Positions 11,648 to 24,942 of a stretch of 64,000 nt of DNA are shown here, piece by piece. The position numbers were made by a program, and so were the translations under genes. The notes under the pieces are model-generated. The model was not told the DNA's origin and ran no database searches. It was given only the letters and a program-made list of their open reading frames with translations. Numbering within the stretch: position 1 is the stretch's first letter; each line of letters opens with the position of its first letter. This stretch comes from Cymodocea nodosa (Eukaryota > Streptophyta > Magnoliopsida > Alismatales > Cymodoceaceae), in the NCBI GenBank assembly GCA_036874045.1, contig JAZBRI010000004.1:868001-932000 (forward strand). Direction: 5' to 3'.

Positions 11648-13217
11648 CGAACAATAACCATTAATATTTTCTGGGTATTTTGTATGAATCATTTTCAGTA
11701 ATCAATAAAACTATTTTCTATCTTTTGAATCAACTAAACATAAAACATTCACAATACTTACAATAATAACATTAATCACGATACAAAACAAACACTACAA
11801 CATATAAATACTAACTACAAACACAGATAATTAGTTTTGTTTTTAGGATTTTTGTTTTGATTTGTTCCTAAAGATGAACGAAAGTGAAATGTAAAAATTC
11901 TCTATCGATAGTAAGAACTTCTATCACTATATGTAATGCGATTACACCACTAAAAACTTAATCAGTTATAGTTACGCCTCCTCTCCCTATAGAATCACAA
12001 ACCAAGACTTGTAAGTTGATCTCTTTTTCAATATATTGGCATCAACCCAAAACCAAGGCTAGAAGCTTTACGATCTCTTGAGATATGAGTCGGTGCTTGG
12101 TGAAAATAACTTCCCTTCCTACGATGCGATTACTCCTCATAGTGGTCGTTAGTCACCGTTGTTTGGCTCGAAATCGACCTGACATCTGGAAAGTATCTTC
12201 ACAGACTTCTGATGATTGGTGATTGTGGTGGTGTTGTGGAGCTTCAGAGAACTACCAACACTACCTGCAATTAGCGCGGCTCTCTACACTTTTTACCTCT
12301 TCTTCATTATTCTCCTCTTCTTTTTATATTTCTTTCAGTAGTAACTACTTCTGCCTAAATGATCAGTTGAATTTCCTTCATTCATATCAACGATGGTGAT
12401 TTCTTCTTCATTCCATGATTTAAATCTTGCATGATACGTGTAAATGTGGTTTTCCTTTGAATTTACTATTTCTACAACTGCTTTACATTAAACATTAGAA
12501 AATAGTTGGTCCGTAGAGTTAGTGTAACTCAACAGACTTACTTCGTTGACTTAACTATTAACTCAATGGACTTACCTCGTTGAGTAGAGCTTAACTCAAT
12601 AGACTTAATAATAATATTAAACATGTGCAATAAATAATTTAAAACAAGTTTCTAATGGTAAAAAGATTTTTCAGATACTTACGAACTGTAAGTATCCAAA
12701 ACTTATATGCATTTCAGATAGTTAGCATCTAACCTTTTGAAAGATAACTTAAGTCATGTTTCCAGGTGACGACATGTGTCTCACTAGTTTTTATGGTAGA
12801 AGGATATTTTGGATATTTGCAAATATAACTATCCGATGCTTAGACACATTCCAGATAGTTATCATCTAACCTTCTGAAAGACAACTTAAGTCATGTATTT
12901 AGGTAACAACACGTGTCCTTGAAACAATAATAAAATACTCTTTAAACATTCAAAACGAAACTGTTTGGTACATAAAATAAAACTTTTTGAAACAATAGAC
13001 ATTTTAGATACTTCAAGAATTAAAAAGCCTATAACTCACTAATAGTTCAAAAATATATTTAATTAACTCTAACTCCCTGAAATTATGCACATTCTTTAAT
13101 TAAGGCATATAATCCTGTCATTATAACATAATGGCTTAATTCTCATATGATAAGCTAAATATTATGCAATTAACCATTATTTAACCATTAATATTATGCA
13201 CTTTTTCATTCTAAACA
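11648..13217 (-). repeat. Gypsy LTR Lb, minus orientation, 3' LTR position of element A
   Basis: It begins on the minus strand at 13217 with TGTTTAGAATG and runs to about 11648, lacking the end with the GTCGATCCC tag. It contains the TATA-region sequence (minus strand TATAAAAAG near 12325) and TCGGATAG-type words at 12660-12870. It directly follows the truncated gag at 13218 and so takes the 3' LTR position of element A, although F-box, 3' UTR and polypurine tract have been deleted. Confidence 0.78.
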
Positions 13218-13456
13218 TTTGGCAATCAAATACATGAAGGTTCATTAACTAGTTCAGGATACAAAATTTCCCCTAATGATTTTTCTATTAGATCAACCAT
13301 ATCTTCGTTTTCTTTTAAAGAAAGGTTAGCTACACTCCTAAGGATTTCATTAAAGTCTATTTCAAAAAATATTTCAATATGCCTCTATGTTGAATAATCT
13401 TGTGTAGGTGTTCTTACTAATCGTTTAGTGCTAGGAGAATGAGTCTATGTACTCAT
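13218..13456 (-). pseudogene. gag: Gag N-terminus of element A, truncated by the LTR
   Basis: From the shared start (ATG at 13456) the reading runs through sequence matching gag copies 1 and 4 (LRSVANLSLKENED region, LVDEPSCI) and is cut after about 79 codons at the LTR start. It lies downstream of ORF3 and its own promoter region with no LTR or primer site between. That supports the order pol-ORF3-gag. Confidence 0.75.
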
Positions 13457-14065
13457 AAACTCTTAACATATAATAAATTGTAAAAAATTAATTACATACT
13501 AGTTTGAAGCTTTGCTCTAAATAATTAATTGTTGATGGATGAAGTTGAATCAACTACTTCTCCTTCCAATTCCCCTAACGAGTTCTCTTATCTATTCTCA
13601 ATTGCTGGTAACCAGTAAATAACATTCTGTTCTGTATTTATAATGCGCATCCATGATGTAGATGAATCTAGTTGTAAGAATGTGTCTTGTAACGTGCAGT
13701 ATGGTTCCTATTTTTATGGCTACGTGTTCCACTTCTCATTTTTAAATTTTAATAACCGCTAAACCCACAAAGTCTCATTCATGGAAAAAGAAAAAAATAA
13801 CCGTTCAGCTAACTCCACGGACTAACTTCGTTGAGTTACAGTTAACTCAACGGAGTTATCATAGTTACTATTTCTAACTTAATGAACTAACCTTGTTGAG
13901 TTACAGCTAACTCAACAGACTAGCTTTAAGCTTCTATTTGCTAACTCTACAAACTAACTTTGTTGAGTTACAGTTAACTGAATGAAGTGACCTTATATTC
14001 TATTACTAACTTTGTGGAGTTAAGGTTAACTCAACGAATAACTTCGTTGAGTTAACACTTAGCAA
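13457..14065 (-). promoter_or_regulatory. Palindrome cluster and internal promoter in front of gag (element A)
   Basis: On the minus strand a palindrome cluster at 13805-14065 (arms like CCGTTGAGTTA and TAACTCAACGA) is followed about 166 bp later by TATAAATA (13635-13642) and about 180 bp later by the gag ATG. Order, spacing and the block around the TATA box match 1-497 and 59285-59827. Confidence 0.6.
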
Positions 14066-14514
14066 ATTTTCCTAAGAAACTTACTTCTCATATTAATTTC
14101 TATGTTTCCTTTCTTGCATATTATAACCTTAAATATAGTTAAATACATAGAATTAATGTAGCATTCCAATTTAAATTCATTAAATCTGAACATTGTATGC
14201 ATTTTAACTTATAGATCTTTTCCTGTTCTACAGAAAATGGAATTTTTGCAATCTATAAACATATTAAGGTGTTTCATAAGTAATTGTGCCTTTAAGCACA
14301 TCTTTTATTCCATTTCTTTTAAAATAGTCTTGTAATGCTTCAAATCGATATACATTCAAAATTTATCTTTAATACAATTCTAAATTAAATCATTCATTCA
14401 CAAACATACGAATTCAAAAGCATATTGCTTTTCAAACATTCATATATATATATATCTAGTTTTCAATTACATACACTGTGATATATTTTTTTTATAAGTA
14501 GATGAATACCACGT
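14066..14514. other. Non-coding spacer downstream of ORF3 (element A)
   Basis: AT-rich sequence with a short TA run near 14442-14455. It resembles the spacer at 58842-59280 after the other ORF3 copy. No coding signal is seen. Confidence 0.5.
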
Positions 14515-16600
14515 TTAATCTCTGTTCATTAATTCATCTACTTTCTTTTGGAGCTTTTCTAGTTGTTACTCTAATTGATTTATACGATTCATAGCTCTTG
14601 TAAATTCTCTAGAAGTTCTTGCAATCTCAACAGCGGCAGTAGTAACATAATTTTTGTATTCTTTCACTGAAATTGCCCTAGATCTCATCCTTTTTGATGT
14701 CCATTTCGTGAAGTTAATGCCTTCCACCATAACACTGGTATCAAGTCCCCAAAAAATAGTTTCTTCTTTGTAGATGTGATCTTTGAAAGGATAACTTGGC
14801 ACTAGTTCACTTTAATCTTGTTTACAACTGCATACATGACCCATTTAGTAAATTGACTCAATTCTATATCATGGTCATGCCTCTAATAGACAGTTTTAAT
14901 TAAAATGTTTGCCACCATGTGTGCTTTCTCATTTAAGTACTTCATTCTACTAAGTATTGGTTAAACATGCTTTGATTTCTTATTCTGTCCATTCCACAAC
15001 AACTATGCTTTCTAGAATTTCTACTCCATTTTTCAATCCAAATAAATTATGAAGAAACTTAGGTGTTATTTGTATATTAACTTGCTCCACATTTGAAATT
15101 AATTTTCCTTCTACTTCCCTTAGATTGGCATAAAAATTGGGTACTAGGTTTTTATAAATTTTGTGCCCCTTAGTCTATGGAATAAATTCCAATAGGCTCT
15201 GGAATTCAAATAATTCTCAAATGCCCTCCATTCCAATCCAGTTTACTGGCCTACTATAAATAATTCTATACCTCTTTATTTATTGATATTTATCATATGC
15301 TTGCTAACTTCAAAAATGAACTACATTCAAAACTATTGTTTCAGTAGGGTTAGGAATCTGAATTTGTTGCTCTTTAGGGGTTTTTTCTTGAATTTCTTCT
15401 TCAAAATGCTGAACTTGATGTTGTGGTTGTTGAAAATACTTCAAAGATTCCTATGTTTCAGTTCTTAATTGTGGTGGAGAGTTTGTAGAACTTTCCACAC
15501 TCTTATCTTTTAAGCCCTTTATATACTACTAAAGAGTTTCACTCTCTTCAATGGAATCTATTGAATCATTTTCTTCCCTTTTTGTACTCTTTTTTTCAAC
15601 TTTTTCTCTTTCTTCTTCCTCCTTACAACCAATATGCATTGTTACTATTTTTTCTAAATCATATGTAGATTAGGATGGAGTTTCAGGCATAGTAGATTTT
15701 GCCCTAATTTCTATTTCAGTTTCTTCAGGCTGCAGCTCTTTTTCAACCTATTTTTCTTCTCCTCTTTTCTCTTGCTCCTCTTCTTCTTTAGAAGATTCAA
15801 GATCAATATAAATGGGCTCCTAAGGCCCTGCCTTAAACACTATAGGCTTCGATTTTATTTCTTCTTCCTTAGGCACAATTTCTTTTCCTTTTCTTCTTCT
15901 AATTAGTTGTGTCTGCTCCTCTTCCTCCTCCTTTGATATTAAATCAGCAAAACTAGGCTCTTTAGGCCCTTGAGCCATAGGTTCTAGCTCTTCTTCCTTG
16001 ATATTTACTAGACTTGAAGGTCCAGCCTTAGCTTCTCTTGTAACTGGTTCTCCAGCTGCTTCCGATGCTGTTCTAATTTGACTTTATACTAGGCTTTTAA
16101 CCTTTCTTCAGCTCGTCTCTTCTGCATGGCATCATACAAAATATGTGCCTTGGCTATAGCCATTTCCTTGTTATCTCCTTGTTTTATTGTTGCTTTGACC
16201 AAGTCATCAACTTCCCTATTGTCTTCTTCAATTCTTGGCCAAGCAAATCTAACTTGTGGCATTGGTCTAGTTTGTGGAACTGAAGGTCCTATTTGCTGCT
16301 CTTCTGATTCAGGTGCTTCTGTTTGTTCTTGCTGTTGTTGTTCCCCTTGTTGAATCGTCGCATGGGCAGCCATACTTCTTATGAACCATAACCTCGATTT
16401 CCTTCTGATAAGTTTTAGGGCAACCTCATTATTTGGTCGTAACCTTCTTTCTTTATTAGTGACAATTTTTGTTGCTACTCTGATTCTCGTTTCCACTATA
16501 GTAGGTATTTTGACATTTAAATCTACTAATCTTTTCATAAAATGGAAAATGTCAACTTCTACCTATTACAGCTCATTTTCCCAAGTTGTATTTTTTATTT
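14515..16600 (-). pseudogene. ORF3 of element A (acidic, possible plant transposon protein domain), broken
   Basis: It lies after pol and before gag. The N-terminal part (16538-16089) has a basic block, VDLNVKIPTIVETR then RRLRPNNEVALKLI and KSRLWFIRSMA. The middle is Glu/Gln-rich, with the basic cluster IRRRKGKEIV (a possible nuclear signal) and repeats of the type EPIxxDL followed by acidic runs. The C-terminus (14802-14566) has VMVEGINFTKWTSKRMRSRA. The copy at 56604 aligns along its whole length. I recognise a resemblance to the 'putative plant transposon protein' family found with Athila-like elements, but only weakly. No signal peptide or membrane segment is seen, so it is not an obvious envelope. 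Many stops and frame changes are present. The upstream end is joined to a deleted integrase at 16600. Confidence 0.6.
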
Positions 16601-16601
16601 T

Positions 16602-19600
16602 CTTCCCAATAGTAATATTTCACTATTGAAAGGAACAATTTTTTATCCTGTCTATTCCAATCCTTAGGTGTTAACCTTGTAACTAAATAATTAACTATGT
16701 CTACATACCAAGGTATTATTTTTATGGTCATTAATTATTCATTAGGAAAATGATCTTTAATCTTATTATTTAATTTTTCTATATGTAATATTGACAAATG
16801 ACCTGCTACTACATTTTCATATCCTTTTTTATCTTTAATTTCTAGATCAAATTCTTGTAACAATAATATCCATTGAATCAGTCTAGGTTTAGTTTCTTTC
16901 TTTGCTATTAAGTGTTTTAAATCTAAATGATCCATGTATACTATTACTTTAGCTCCTATTAGATATAATTTAAATTTTTCTAAAGCAAACACAACAACTA
17001 ATAATTCTTTTTCAGTAGTTTTATAATTAACTTGAGCATCATTTAAAGATTTACTTGCATAATAAATTACTCTAGGAGATTTTTCTATCTTCAGTCCCAA
17101 CACTGCTCCTATAGTAAAATCAGATGCGTCATACATTAACTCAAATAGATAGCTCCAATTAGGTGCTTGTATTATAGGAGTTGAAATTAAGCTAGTTTTA
17201 AGCTTGAAGAAGGCTTCCTTGCAATTCTTATCAAAGTTAAATGGAATATCTTTTAATAGATTAGTTACAGGTCCAACTATTTTGCTAAAGCCTTTAATAA
17301 ATTGCTTATAAAATCCTACATGTCCTAGAAATGATCTAATATCTTTTACTGATTTAGGTTCTAGTAGATTAGAAATTACTTCTATTTTAGCTTTGTCTAT
17401 CTCCAGCCCTTTCATTGAAACAATGTCCCAAAATGATTCCTTGTTTTACCATGAAATGATATTTTTCCCAATTTAGAACTTAATTCTTTTCCACACAACA
17501 TTTTAGTATTTGATCTAAATTGTTTAAACATACTTCATATAAAGTTCCATATATAGTAAAATCATCCATAAATATTTCTAAAAAGCTTTTTTCATTCCAA
17601 TGAATATGCCTTGCATAGACCTTTGAAAGGTGGCTGGTGCATTGCATAATCTGAATGACATCCTTTTAAAAGCATAAGTCCCATTAGAACAGGTGAAAGT
17701 TGTTTTCTCTTGATACTCTAATACTACTAAAACTTAGTTATATCTTGAATACTCGTCTAGGAAACAAAAATACTCTTACCTTGCTAATTTCTCTAGCATT
17801 TGATCTATAAAAGGTAAGGGAAAATGATCTTTCCTAGTTACAACATTTAGTTTTCTATAGTCTATACACACTCTCTAACCTGATTGAATTCTAGTAGGTA
17901 TCAAGTCTTGACTTTCATTCCTAATAATAGTTAATTCTAATTTCTTAGGAACTACATGGATTGGACTAACCCATGAACTATCAGAAATTAGATATATTAC
18001 GTCATTATCTAACCATTTCACTATTTCCTTCCTGACTACTTCTTTAAGGTTTGAATTTAATCACTTTTTAGGAATTTTAACTAGTTTAGTATTCTCCTCT
18101 AAATATATATGACAACGGCATAAAGTAGAACTTAACCATTTTATGTCAGTCATAGTCTAACCTATTGCTTCTTTATAAGTCTTTACTATATCTTTTAACT
18201 TAGATATTTGATCCTCTTTTAAATCTGATGCAATAATGATTGGACAAGTCTGTTCTTCTTCTAGAAATATATAGGTCAATTTAGGAGGTAAATGTTTTAA
18301 ATCTAGGTGTTAACCATCAGAAGCTAGAGCTCCTAATTTAACATTTTTGTCTTCAATATTAAACTCTTCTTGAACTCCTTCTACATCTATGTTTAAGTCT
18401 CCAACTATATTTTTACTTACTTCTAAATTTTTAGTATCTAATTGCCTATTTAATTCTTCTTGAATCACATCTTCTAGCATATCTCCTTCATCCTTTAAAA
18501 AATCTACAATATGTAAGGACATTTCTAACTCCTCATCCCCTTCTAGTTTGAAAATATTTAATTGAGTATCCTCATTATCATATGCCAATTTCATCATTCC
18601 ATTTCTATAGTTATAATAGTCTTTGACATTGCTAAAAATGGCCTTCCCAAAATTAAAGAGGTATTATGATTCTAATGCTTAATTTGTTGGGAATCCAAAA
18701 CAGCAATATCAACAGGATGGATGAAGTTCTTTACTTTAATTAGGACATCTTCTATTTTTCCTCTAGGGTATCTTATACTTCTATCTGCTAATTGAATGAC
18801 AGTCCTAATAGGGATTAAGCATTCTAATCCTAAGGATGCAAATATATCACTAGGCATAACATTTATACTTGCACCTTGGTCTATTAAGTTTCTTTCCAAA
18901 ATGGTATTTCCTATTATGCATGATATAATAGGGATTCCTAGATCAGATAACTTTTTAGGAATTTGTGGCAAAAATAGAGAACTACTTTGCTCAACTAAAA
19001 AGGCTTTTCTTAAAATTTTTCGCTCCCTTTTGTTAGTAGACCAATCCTTAAGAAATTTAGCACAAGGTGGTATTTTTTGCAATAAATCTAACAAAGGAAT
19101 GTTAACTTGTAATTTTTAAAAAATTTCTCTAATTTTTTCTTATTTTTCAGGAGATGTTTATTTTAATCTTTCAGTATAGGGTGCTAATGATTGTGATTTA
19201 CAAGATTCTTTTTCTTTCATTTCATTCTTTTGATCATTTTTAGTTTCATTTTCAGATTCAAATTTTTCTTCATTGATTTCTAAATTTTCAGACATTTTAT
19301 GTTCTTCTTCATTTTGAATTTTGTTTTTAGTTTTTTAGTTTCATTTTAAATTTTCAAACATTTCATTTCGTTGAATTCATATTTAGATTTCTAAAGTTTC
19401 ATTTCATGTTCTTCATTTTATTTTATTTTTGAATTTGTGGTGGTACATAAGTTTCAGATCTTAATGTTATACATACATCTTCTAGATTTTCATTACTTTC
19501 ATGATGTTCTTATATTACCATTTCATTTTTGTGATTTTGGTTTTTTATTGTGTTTGATTTTAAATTACATTTCTTAACTCCTATTTTAATAGTATTTTCT

Positions 19601-20157
19601 TTTATCTTTATGTTTTACAAATTATGCAGATCTTCAACATTGAAATTTCCATTTTTATTCTCATTTTACATAACTTGTAATTTCATTATAAATTCATCCA
19701 GTGCCTTTAGCTTTCTTTCCAAATCATATAATCTCATTGCATTCAATTTTTGATCTATTTTCATTATGGATTTCTTAGTTTTATAGATGATAACGATTTT
19801 AGGTTCTGAATAATTTTCCTTATAGTTTATTTGGTTGACTTCTTGTTGATAATACATGTATTGTTCTAGTTTGTCTAAGTTTTGTTCTAAACTACGCTCA
19901 AGTTTGTCATACCTATCCTAAACTTCCTCGTTTCTCGACATATTACTTGTTCTAAATTGACTATTAGTTGGGTAAACTATAGGATTCTTATACTCAATTT
20001 TATTATACTAGATATAATTCAATTGTTATTCATGTGATCTAACCATCTGCACTCATCTCAATTTCAAACAATCAGCAATGTCATGACCTTCTGGATTGTA
20101 AAATTCACATATACTAACTACAGGTTTCAACAATCTTTAAGCATAAGCATATGCCAT
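16602..20157 (-). pseudogene. pol: NC-PR-RT-RNase H polyprotein of gypsy element A; integrase deleted
   Basis: The frame opens at ATG 20157, about 80 bp after the primer site, and starts at once with a nucleocapsid zinc knuckle, CEFYNPEGHDIADC (CX2YX4HX4C; second Cys lost). A coiled coil follows (19857-19666, IDQKLNAMRLYDLERKLKAL), then protease at 18900 (LIDQGASINVMP). RT lies around 18000-17530 with F-M-D-D near 17555. RNase H lies at 17150-16800 ([13 protein letters not shown]). The sequence stops in the linker before the integrase zinc finger at 16602 and jumps to ORF3, so nearly the whole integrase is missing. Several stops and frameshifts are present. A full-length counterpart is pol B (38566-43209). 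Confidence 0.85.
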
Positions 20158-20234
20158 ATTCTTAATGATAAAAACATACAACACTCCCTCTATTATTAAA
20201 ACAAAATAGCACTACAATTGCTTAGCTTTTCTAG

Positions 20235-20252
20235 TCCCTAGCAATGGTGCTA
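20235..20252 (-). other. Primer binding site, tRNA-Asp type, element A
   Basis: The minus strand reads TAGCACCATTGCTAGGGA. It differs from the Athila-type site TGGCGCCGTTGCCGGGGA only by transitions. It lies 7 bases after the LTR end (20260). Confidence 0.72.
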
Positions 20253-20259
20253 GAAAACG

Positions 20260-22479
20260 TGTTTGGTTGAATTTTATTTTCTTTAATGTCTATATTAATA
20301 ATTTCTTTTAGAAGTAAACAAACAATTTTCACACAAATTAGTTATTAAGTCCAATTTGTATTTAACTACAAGTGCATAGTATCTATTTTATTTGTGTACA
20401 ATTACAACTCAATCGCATAGGGACTAAGTTAAAGATTTTTGTATTATTTTGATTTTTACAGTCATAGATTTGTGTGTTAAATTAAGCACTCCATTGATTT
20501 ACTACTAACTCAATAGACTTAGTTTATGGAGTTACAGTTAACTCAACAGACTATCGTTGTAGACTTAAGTTAACTTTATGAGCTTACCTAGTAATTTTCA
20601 ATTAAATGTTGCTATTTATAGAGGAATTCAACCATCCGTTAGGCGGTTCCACAAAATGTAAATAATATCAATTAAGCTTTTAATGTTAGTTTATACGATG
20701 TTTATCATTAATCAACACTAACATTCAGATATTTCAAATAATAATCATTAAGATTTTGGGTATTTTATATGAATCAATTTCAATAATCAATAAAACTATT
20801 TTTTATTTTCTAGATCAACTAAACATAAAACATTCACAATACTGACAATAATAACATTAATCACAATACAAAACAAACAATACAACACATAAATGCTAAC
20901 TAACTACAAACACAAACAATTAGTTTTGTTTTTGGGACTTTTGTTTTGATATGTTCCTAAAGATTAATAAAAGGTGAAATGTAAAAATTCTCTATCAACA
21001 ATAAGAACTTTTGTCACTATATGCGACGCGATTACACCATTGAAAACTTAATCACTTACAGTTATGCCTCTTCTCCTTATAGAATCGTGAGCCAAGACTT
21101 ATAAGTTCATCTCTTCTTTAGTATATTGGCATCAACCTAAAACCAAGGCTAGAAGCTTTATGATCTCTTAAGAGATGAGTCAGTGCTTGGTGAAAATAGC
21201 TTCCCTTCCTACAACACGATTACTTCTCACAATGGTTGTTAGTCACCGTGTTTGTCTTAGAATTGACCCAACATCTGGAAAGTATCATCGTAGAACTCTA
21301 ATAGTTGGTGATTGTGGTGGTGTTGTGGAGCTTTAGAGAAGTACCGACGCTATCTACAGTTAGTGCGGCTCTCGACACTTTCTACCTCTTCTTCGTTCTT
21401 CTCATCTTCTTTTTATATTTCTTTTAGTAGTAACTGCTTCTGCCTAAATGATCAGTTGGATTTCCTTCATTTATATCAACAATGGTGATTTCTTCTTCAT
21501 TCCGCGATTTAAATCCTGCGTGATACATGCAATCGTGGTTTTCCTTTGAATTTTCTATTTCTACAATTGCTTCACATTAAACATTAGAAAATAGCTAGTT
21601 CGTTGAATTAGTGTAACTCAATAGACTTACTCTGTTGACTTAACTATAACTCAACAGACTTCCCTCATTGAGTATAGTTTAACTTAATAGAGATATATAT
21701 ATAAATAATATTTGTGCCACGTGTCGTAAAGAAATAACTTATAATATTAAAACAACTGACCGATGGAAAAAGGGTATTTCAGATACTTTGAAAACATAAC
21801 TATCTGATGCTTGGATGCATTTCAAATAGTTACCATCTAACTTTCCAAAAAACAACTTAAGTCATGTATTAATGTCACGACATGTGTCCTATTAGAAACA
21901 AATATCACATGTAATCAAGAAATAACTTATAAGCTTATAACACTAACATAACATGTTACCTTAGTGTGTGATCAAATAACTCAACGCGTTTAGTTATGCT
22001 AACTTAACGAGTTAAACATGTGCAGTTCACGTGATATAATAAAATATTCAAAATCAATACGTGCATAATGCTAACTTAATGAGTTCAGATATACAACTTA
22101 AAGTTTTACTTGCTAACTCAACGAGTTCTCATGTGATCTTTTACATCTTTAAACCTGTAATTCAAGGAGTTGGCACATGATCTTTTTACAAAAAGAACAT
22201 TAACTCAATGAGTTGTTACCGTGCACTATATATGGTATAAATATGTGTAAATAAAACATATCATGCTTAATACTATAAAACTACATTTAAATTAGGTTTT
22301 CAATCTTCTAGAAATGATATTTAATTAATGTTAATTCCTTGAAATTATGCACATTCTATGATTAAGGCATATAATCGTGTAATTGTAACATAATAGCTTA
22401 ATTCTTATATGATAAGCTAAATATTATGTAATTAACCATTACTTAACCATTAATATTATCCACTTTTTCATTCTAAATA
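20260..22479 (-). repeat. Gypsy 5' LTR of element A
   Basis: It runs from the minus-strand start at 22479 (TATTTAGAATG, a decayed TGTTTAGAATG) to the end ...CCAAACA at 20260, about 2.2 kb. It carries the GCATAGTATC tag (20371-20387), the TATA region near 21410 (minus strand) and TCGGATAG-type words near 21800. At 22480 the sequence switches abruptly to an LTR in the opposite orientation. Confidence 0.8.
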
Positions 22480-22869
22480 TTAAGTCAACGAAGTAAGTCT
22501 ATTGAGTTACACTAACTCTATAGACTAGTTATTTTCTAATATTCAATTGTGAGTAGTTGCAGAAATAGGAAATTCGAAGGAAACCATGTTGCACGAATTA
22601 TGCCATGATCTAGATCATGGAATGAAGAAGTAATCACCATCGTCGATGTGAAGGAAGGAGATCCAACCAATCATTTAGGTAGAAGCAGTTATTACTGAAA
22701 GAAATATAAAAGGAAAAAAGAAAAGAAAGAAGAGGGTGTGGAGAACCACACTAACTACAACAGATGTCAGACATTCCTTGAAGCTCCACCACCACCACCA
22801 ATCACCAACCATTAGAGGTCAGTGATGATACTTTCTAGATGTCAGGTCGATTCTAAGTCAAACACGGTG
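22480..22869 (+). repeat. Gypsy LTR Ld, left part, plus orientation
   Basis: Sequence TCAACGAAGTAAGTCTATTG onward matches the middle of the plus LTRs at 37140 and 54440, including the TATA stretch AATATAAAAGG near 22705. It is interrupted at 22870 by a copia insertion and resumes at 27330 (ACTGACAACTATTGTGATGA). Its own start is missing. Confidence 0.72.
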
Positions 22870-24415
22870 TGTAGGATTGAATGGCTATACAAGAGGGGGG
22901 TGAATTGTGTTTTTCCTAATTTTCAATCATAATTGAAACTTCAAAATTAAAAACAAGTCGAGAAACTATTTTAATCAAATCATTTTATTCAAGGTTTCAA
23001 TTACAATATACAATTCAATTTTCCTCATAAATTGTAGATGTAATTATATAACGATTGCATGTTTCATTTAATCAATTTCATAATTACAAATAGAGAAAAC
23101 TAATTTGCGAAATTTAAAACATTTCTTCTTATTTGAGATTTTTCTTCTTCTTCTTCTTCTTCTTCTTCTTCTTTTGCAGTTCTTCAGTGACAAATATCTG
23201 ACTTTCTCTACTTCACCAAATTTACCTTCTTTTGATTTTTCAAATCTTCAATGACATATATCTAACTTTCTCTTCTTCACTGAATTTTCTTTTATCTAAG
23301 AGCTTCTCCCTAGAGAGATGTTTTGATCCCTGAAAATATATTTCGTTTAGTGTGTAGGGATGATTGATCAACGAGAATTCTATGTCTTTTATATCATATC
23401 TTTATTTCATGCATATCCTCTACGTTTAACCACAATTAGTTTTCCACTCTTCATGTCTTCTCTTTTTCCTTCATCGAAATACACACGTTCTGACCCATGT
23501 TTTCCTTTTCGAATTTTCTTTAATCATCAATCTTGGATCTTTGAAAAATTTCTACAAAATAAATTTTCTCATCCAAAAATTTTCGTTCAAGTGTAATAAC
23601 AAGTTGTTGTATTAATGTTAACTAAATGAGTAAAACAAGTAGATTTATAACTTAACGTATCTAACTTAATGAGTTCATCATGTGCCAAATCACATGACAA
23701 GTATTGTAGCTAACTCAACAAACTAAGTCTGTGGTGTTACACTAACTAAATGAACCAGCTTAACCTATCTTTTAGAAGGTTAAATGCTAACTCACTAAAA
23801 AGTTTTTAAGTATTGGATAGTTAAGTTTTCTAAGTATCTGAAATATCTTTTTACCATAAAGCTAGTGAGAGATATGTCGTGACTTGAAAATGTAACTTAA
23901 GTTATCTTTCAGAAGGTTAGATGCTAACTCACCAAAAATAGTTTGAGTTTTAGATAGTTACAGTTGTAAGTCTCTAAAAATCATGATAACTGATCGATCT
24001 AGTAATAAATACATGTTTTTACAATAAGGTATTTACCACGTGTAAGAATAATAACTTTAAGTTTATAACACTAACCTAACACATTGCTTTAGTGTTTAAT
24101 ATAACAACTCAACGCGTGCAATTATGTTAACTTAACAAGTTAAACATGTGCAACTCACATAATACAATATAACATTCATAAACTTTAATTTCATCACATG
24201 CAAAATACTAACTTAACGAGTTCTTCTCTTTATTTTAACCTTTTGCTCACTAACTTAACGAGTTCTCACATGACCTATTTTAACCTTTAAGCCTATAACA
24301 ACGAGTTCTCTCGTGACTTTTATACAAATAATGCACTAACTCAACGAGTTGTCTTAACGTGCATTGTACATGATATAGAAAATGTAACTTTAAAACATAT
24401 CATGCTTTACAATAG
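22870..24415 (-). repeat. Copia 3' LTR (nested in gypsy LTR Ld)
   Basis: It starts TGTAGGATTG and is the same family as 3225-4838. A TTC/CTT microsatellite lies at 23143-23175. The segment 24165-24415 is repeated at 26858-27105, the other LTR of the same element. Its border with internal sequence is at 24415/24416. Flanking pentamers CGGTG (22865-22869) and TAGTG (27330-27334) may be a decayed target duplication. Confidence 0.7.
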
Positions 24416-24942
24416 CTATAGTTTCAATTCTTCAAAAGCACTCTCAATAGCTATAGTTTTACGAAGACTTTCAACTTTTTCTTGGTCTACAACAATATTT
24501 GTCTGTTTTTCTTTTGAAAACAAAGGCGTTGGTATTGCAGATTTATGTTCTTCCTCAAATGATTGTAGTCATGTTCCATTTATAAATGTTTTAGGAATTC
24601 TATTTGAAGAACCTACTCCTTTTTCCAAGTATTGAGCATATTGTTCCAAAAATGCTATTTCAGCACATTTCATACGATACTCTCTATCAAATCAAATTTA
24701 CTTCTAATGCCCATGTATTGTATACTGTCAGCTGTATTTTTAAGTTCTAGCCAAACTTCATCAAGTATTTCTTCAGAAAAGAAATAGTCACTATATATTT
24801 GAGCTAACATTCTGTCAACTTGAAATATCTTCTTAAACCATGTACGTGGAACTTCATCTTCATCTATTTGTTTGCCTTTTGCATTTCCTCTGCCTCTTCC
24901 TTTTCCTTTGCCACGCCCTTTGTAGAACTTTGAATACATCAT
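24416..24942 (-). pseudogene. Unrecognised RG/GK-rich small protein gene inside the copia remnant
   Basis: The ATG is at 24942. The N-terminus is strikingly basic (KGRGKGKGRGRGNAKGKQ), followed by an acidic-hydrophobic helical part (RTWFKKIFQVDRMLAQIYSD, then EEILDEVWLELKNTADSI). One frameshift near 24690 links to YRMKCAEIAFLEQYAQYLE and then a segment with one stop, ending ESAFEELKL at 24416, exactly at the LTR border. The whole would be about 175 residues. A TATA-like TATTTAAA lies about 80 bp upstream (minus strand, 25022-25029), and a 12-bp-arm palindrome lies at 25134-25159. I do not recognise the family. It may be a captured host gene; no function is assigned. Confidence 0.5.

Noticed and set aside
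15283..16629. Plus-strand open frames (61-82 codons) across ORF3 of element A.
   Set aside because: They are antisense shadows of the Glu/Gln-rich ORF3 and are rich in Ser, Cys and Leu as expected from reverse reading.
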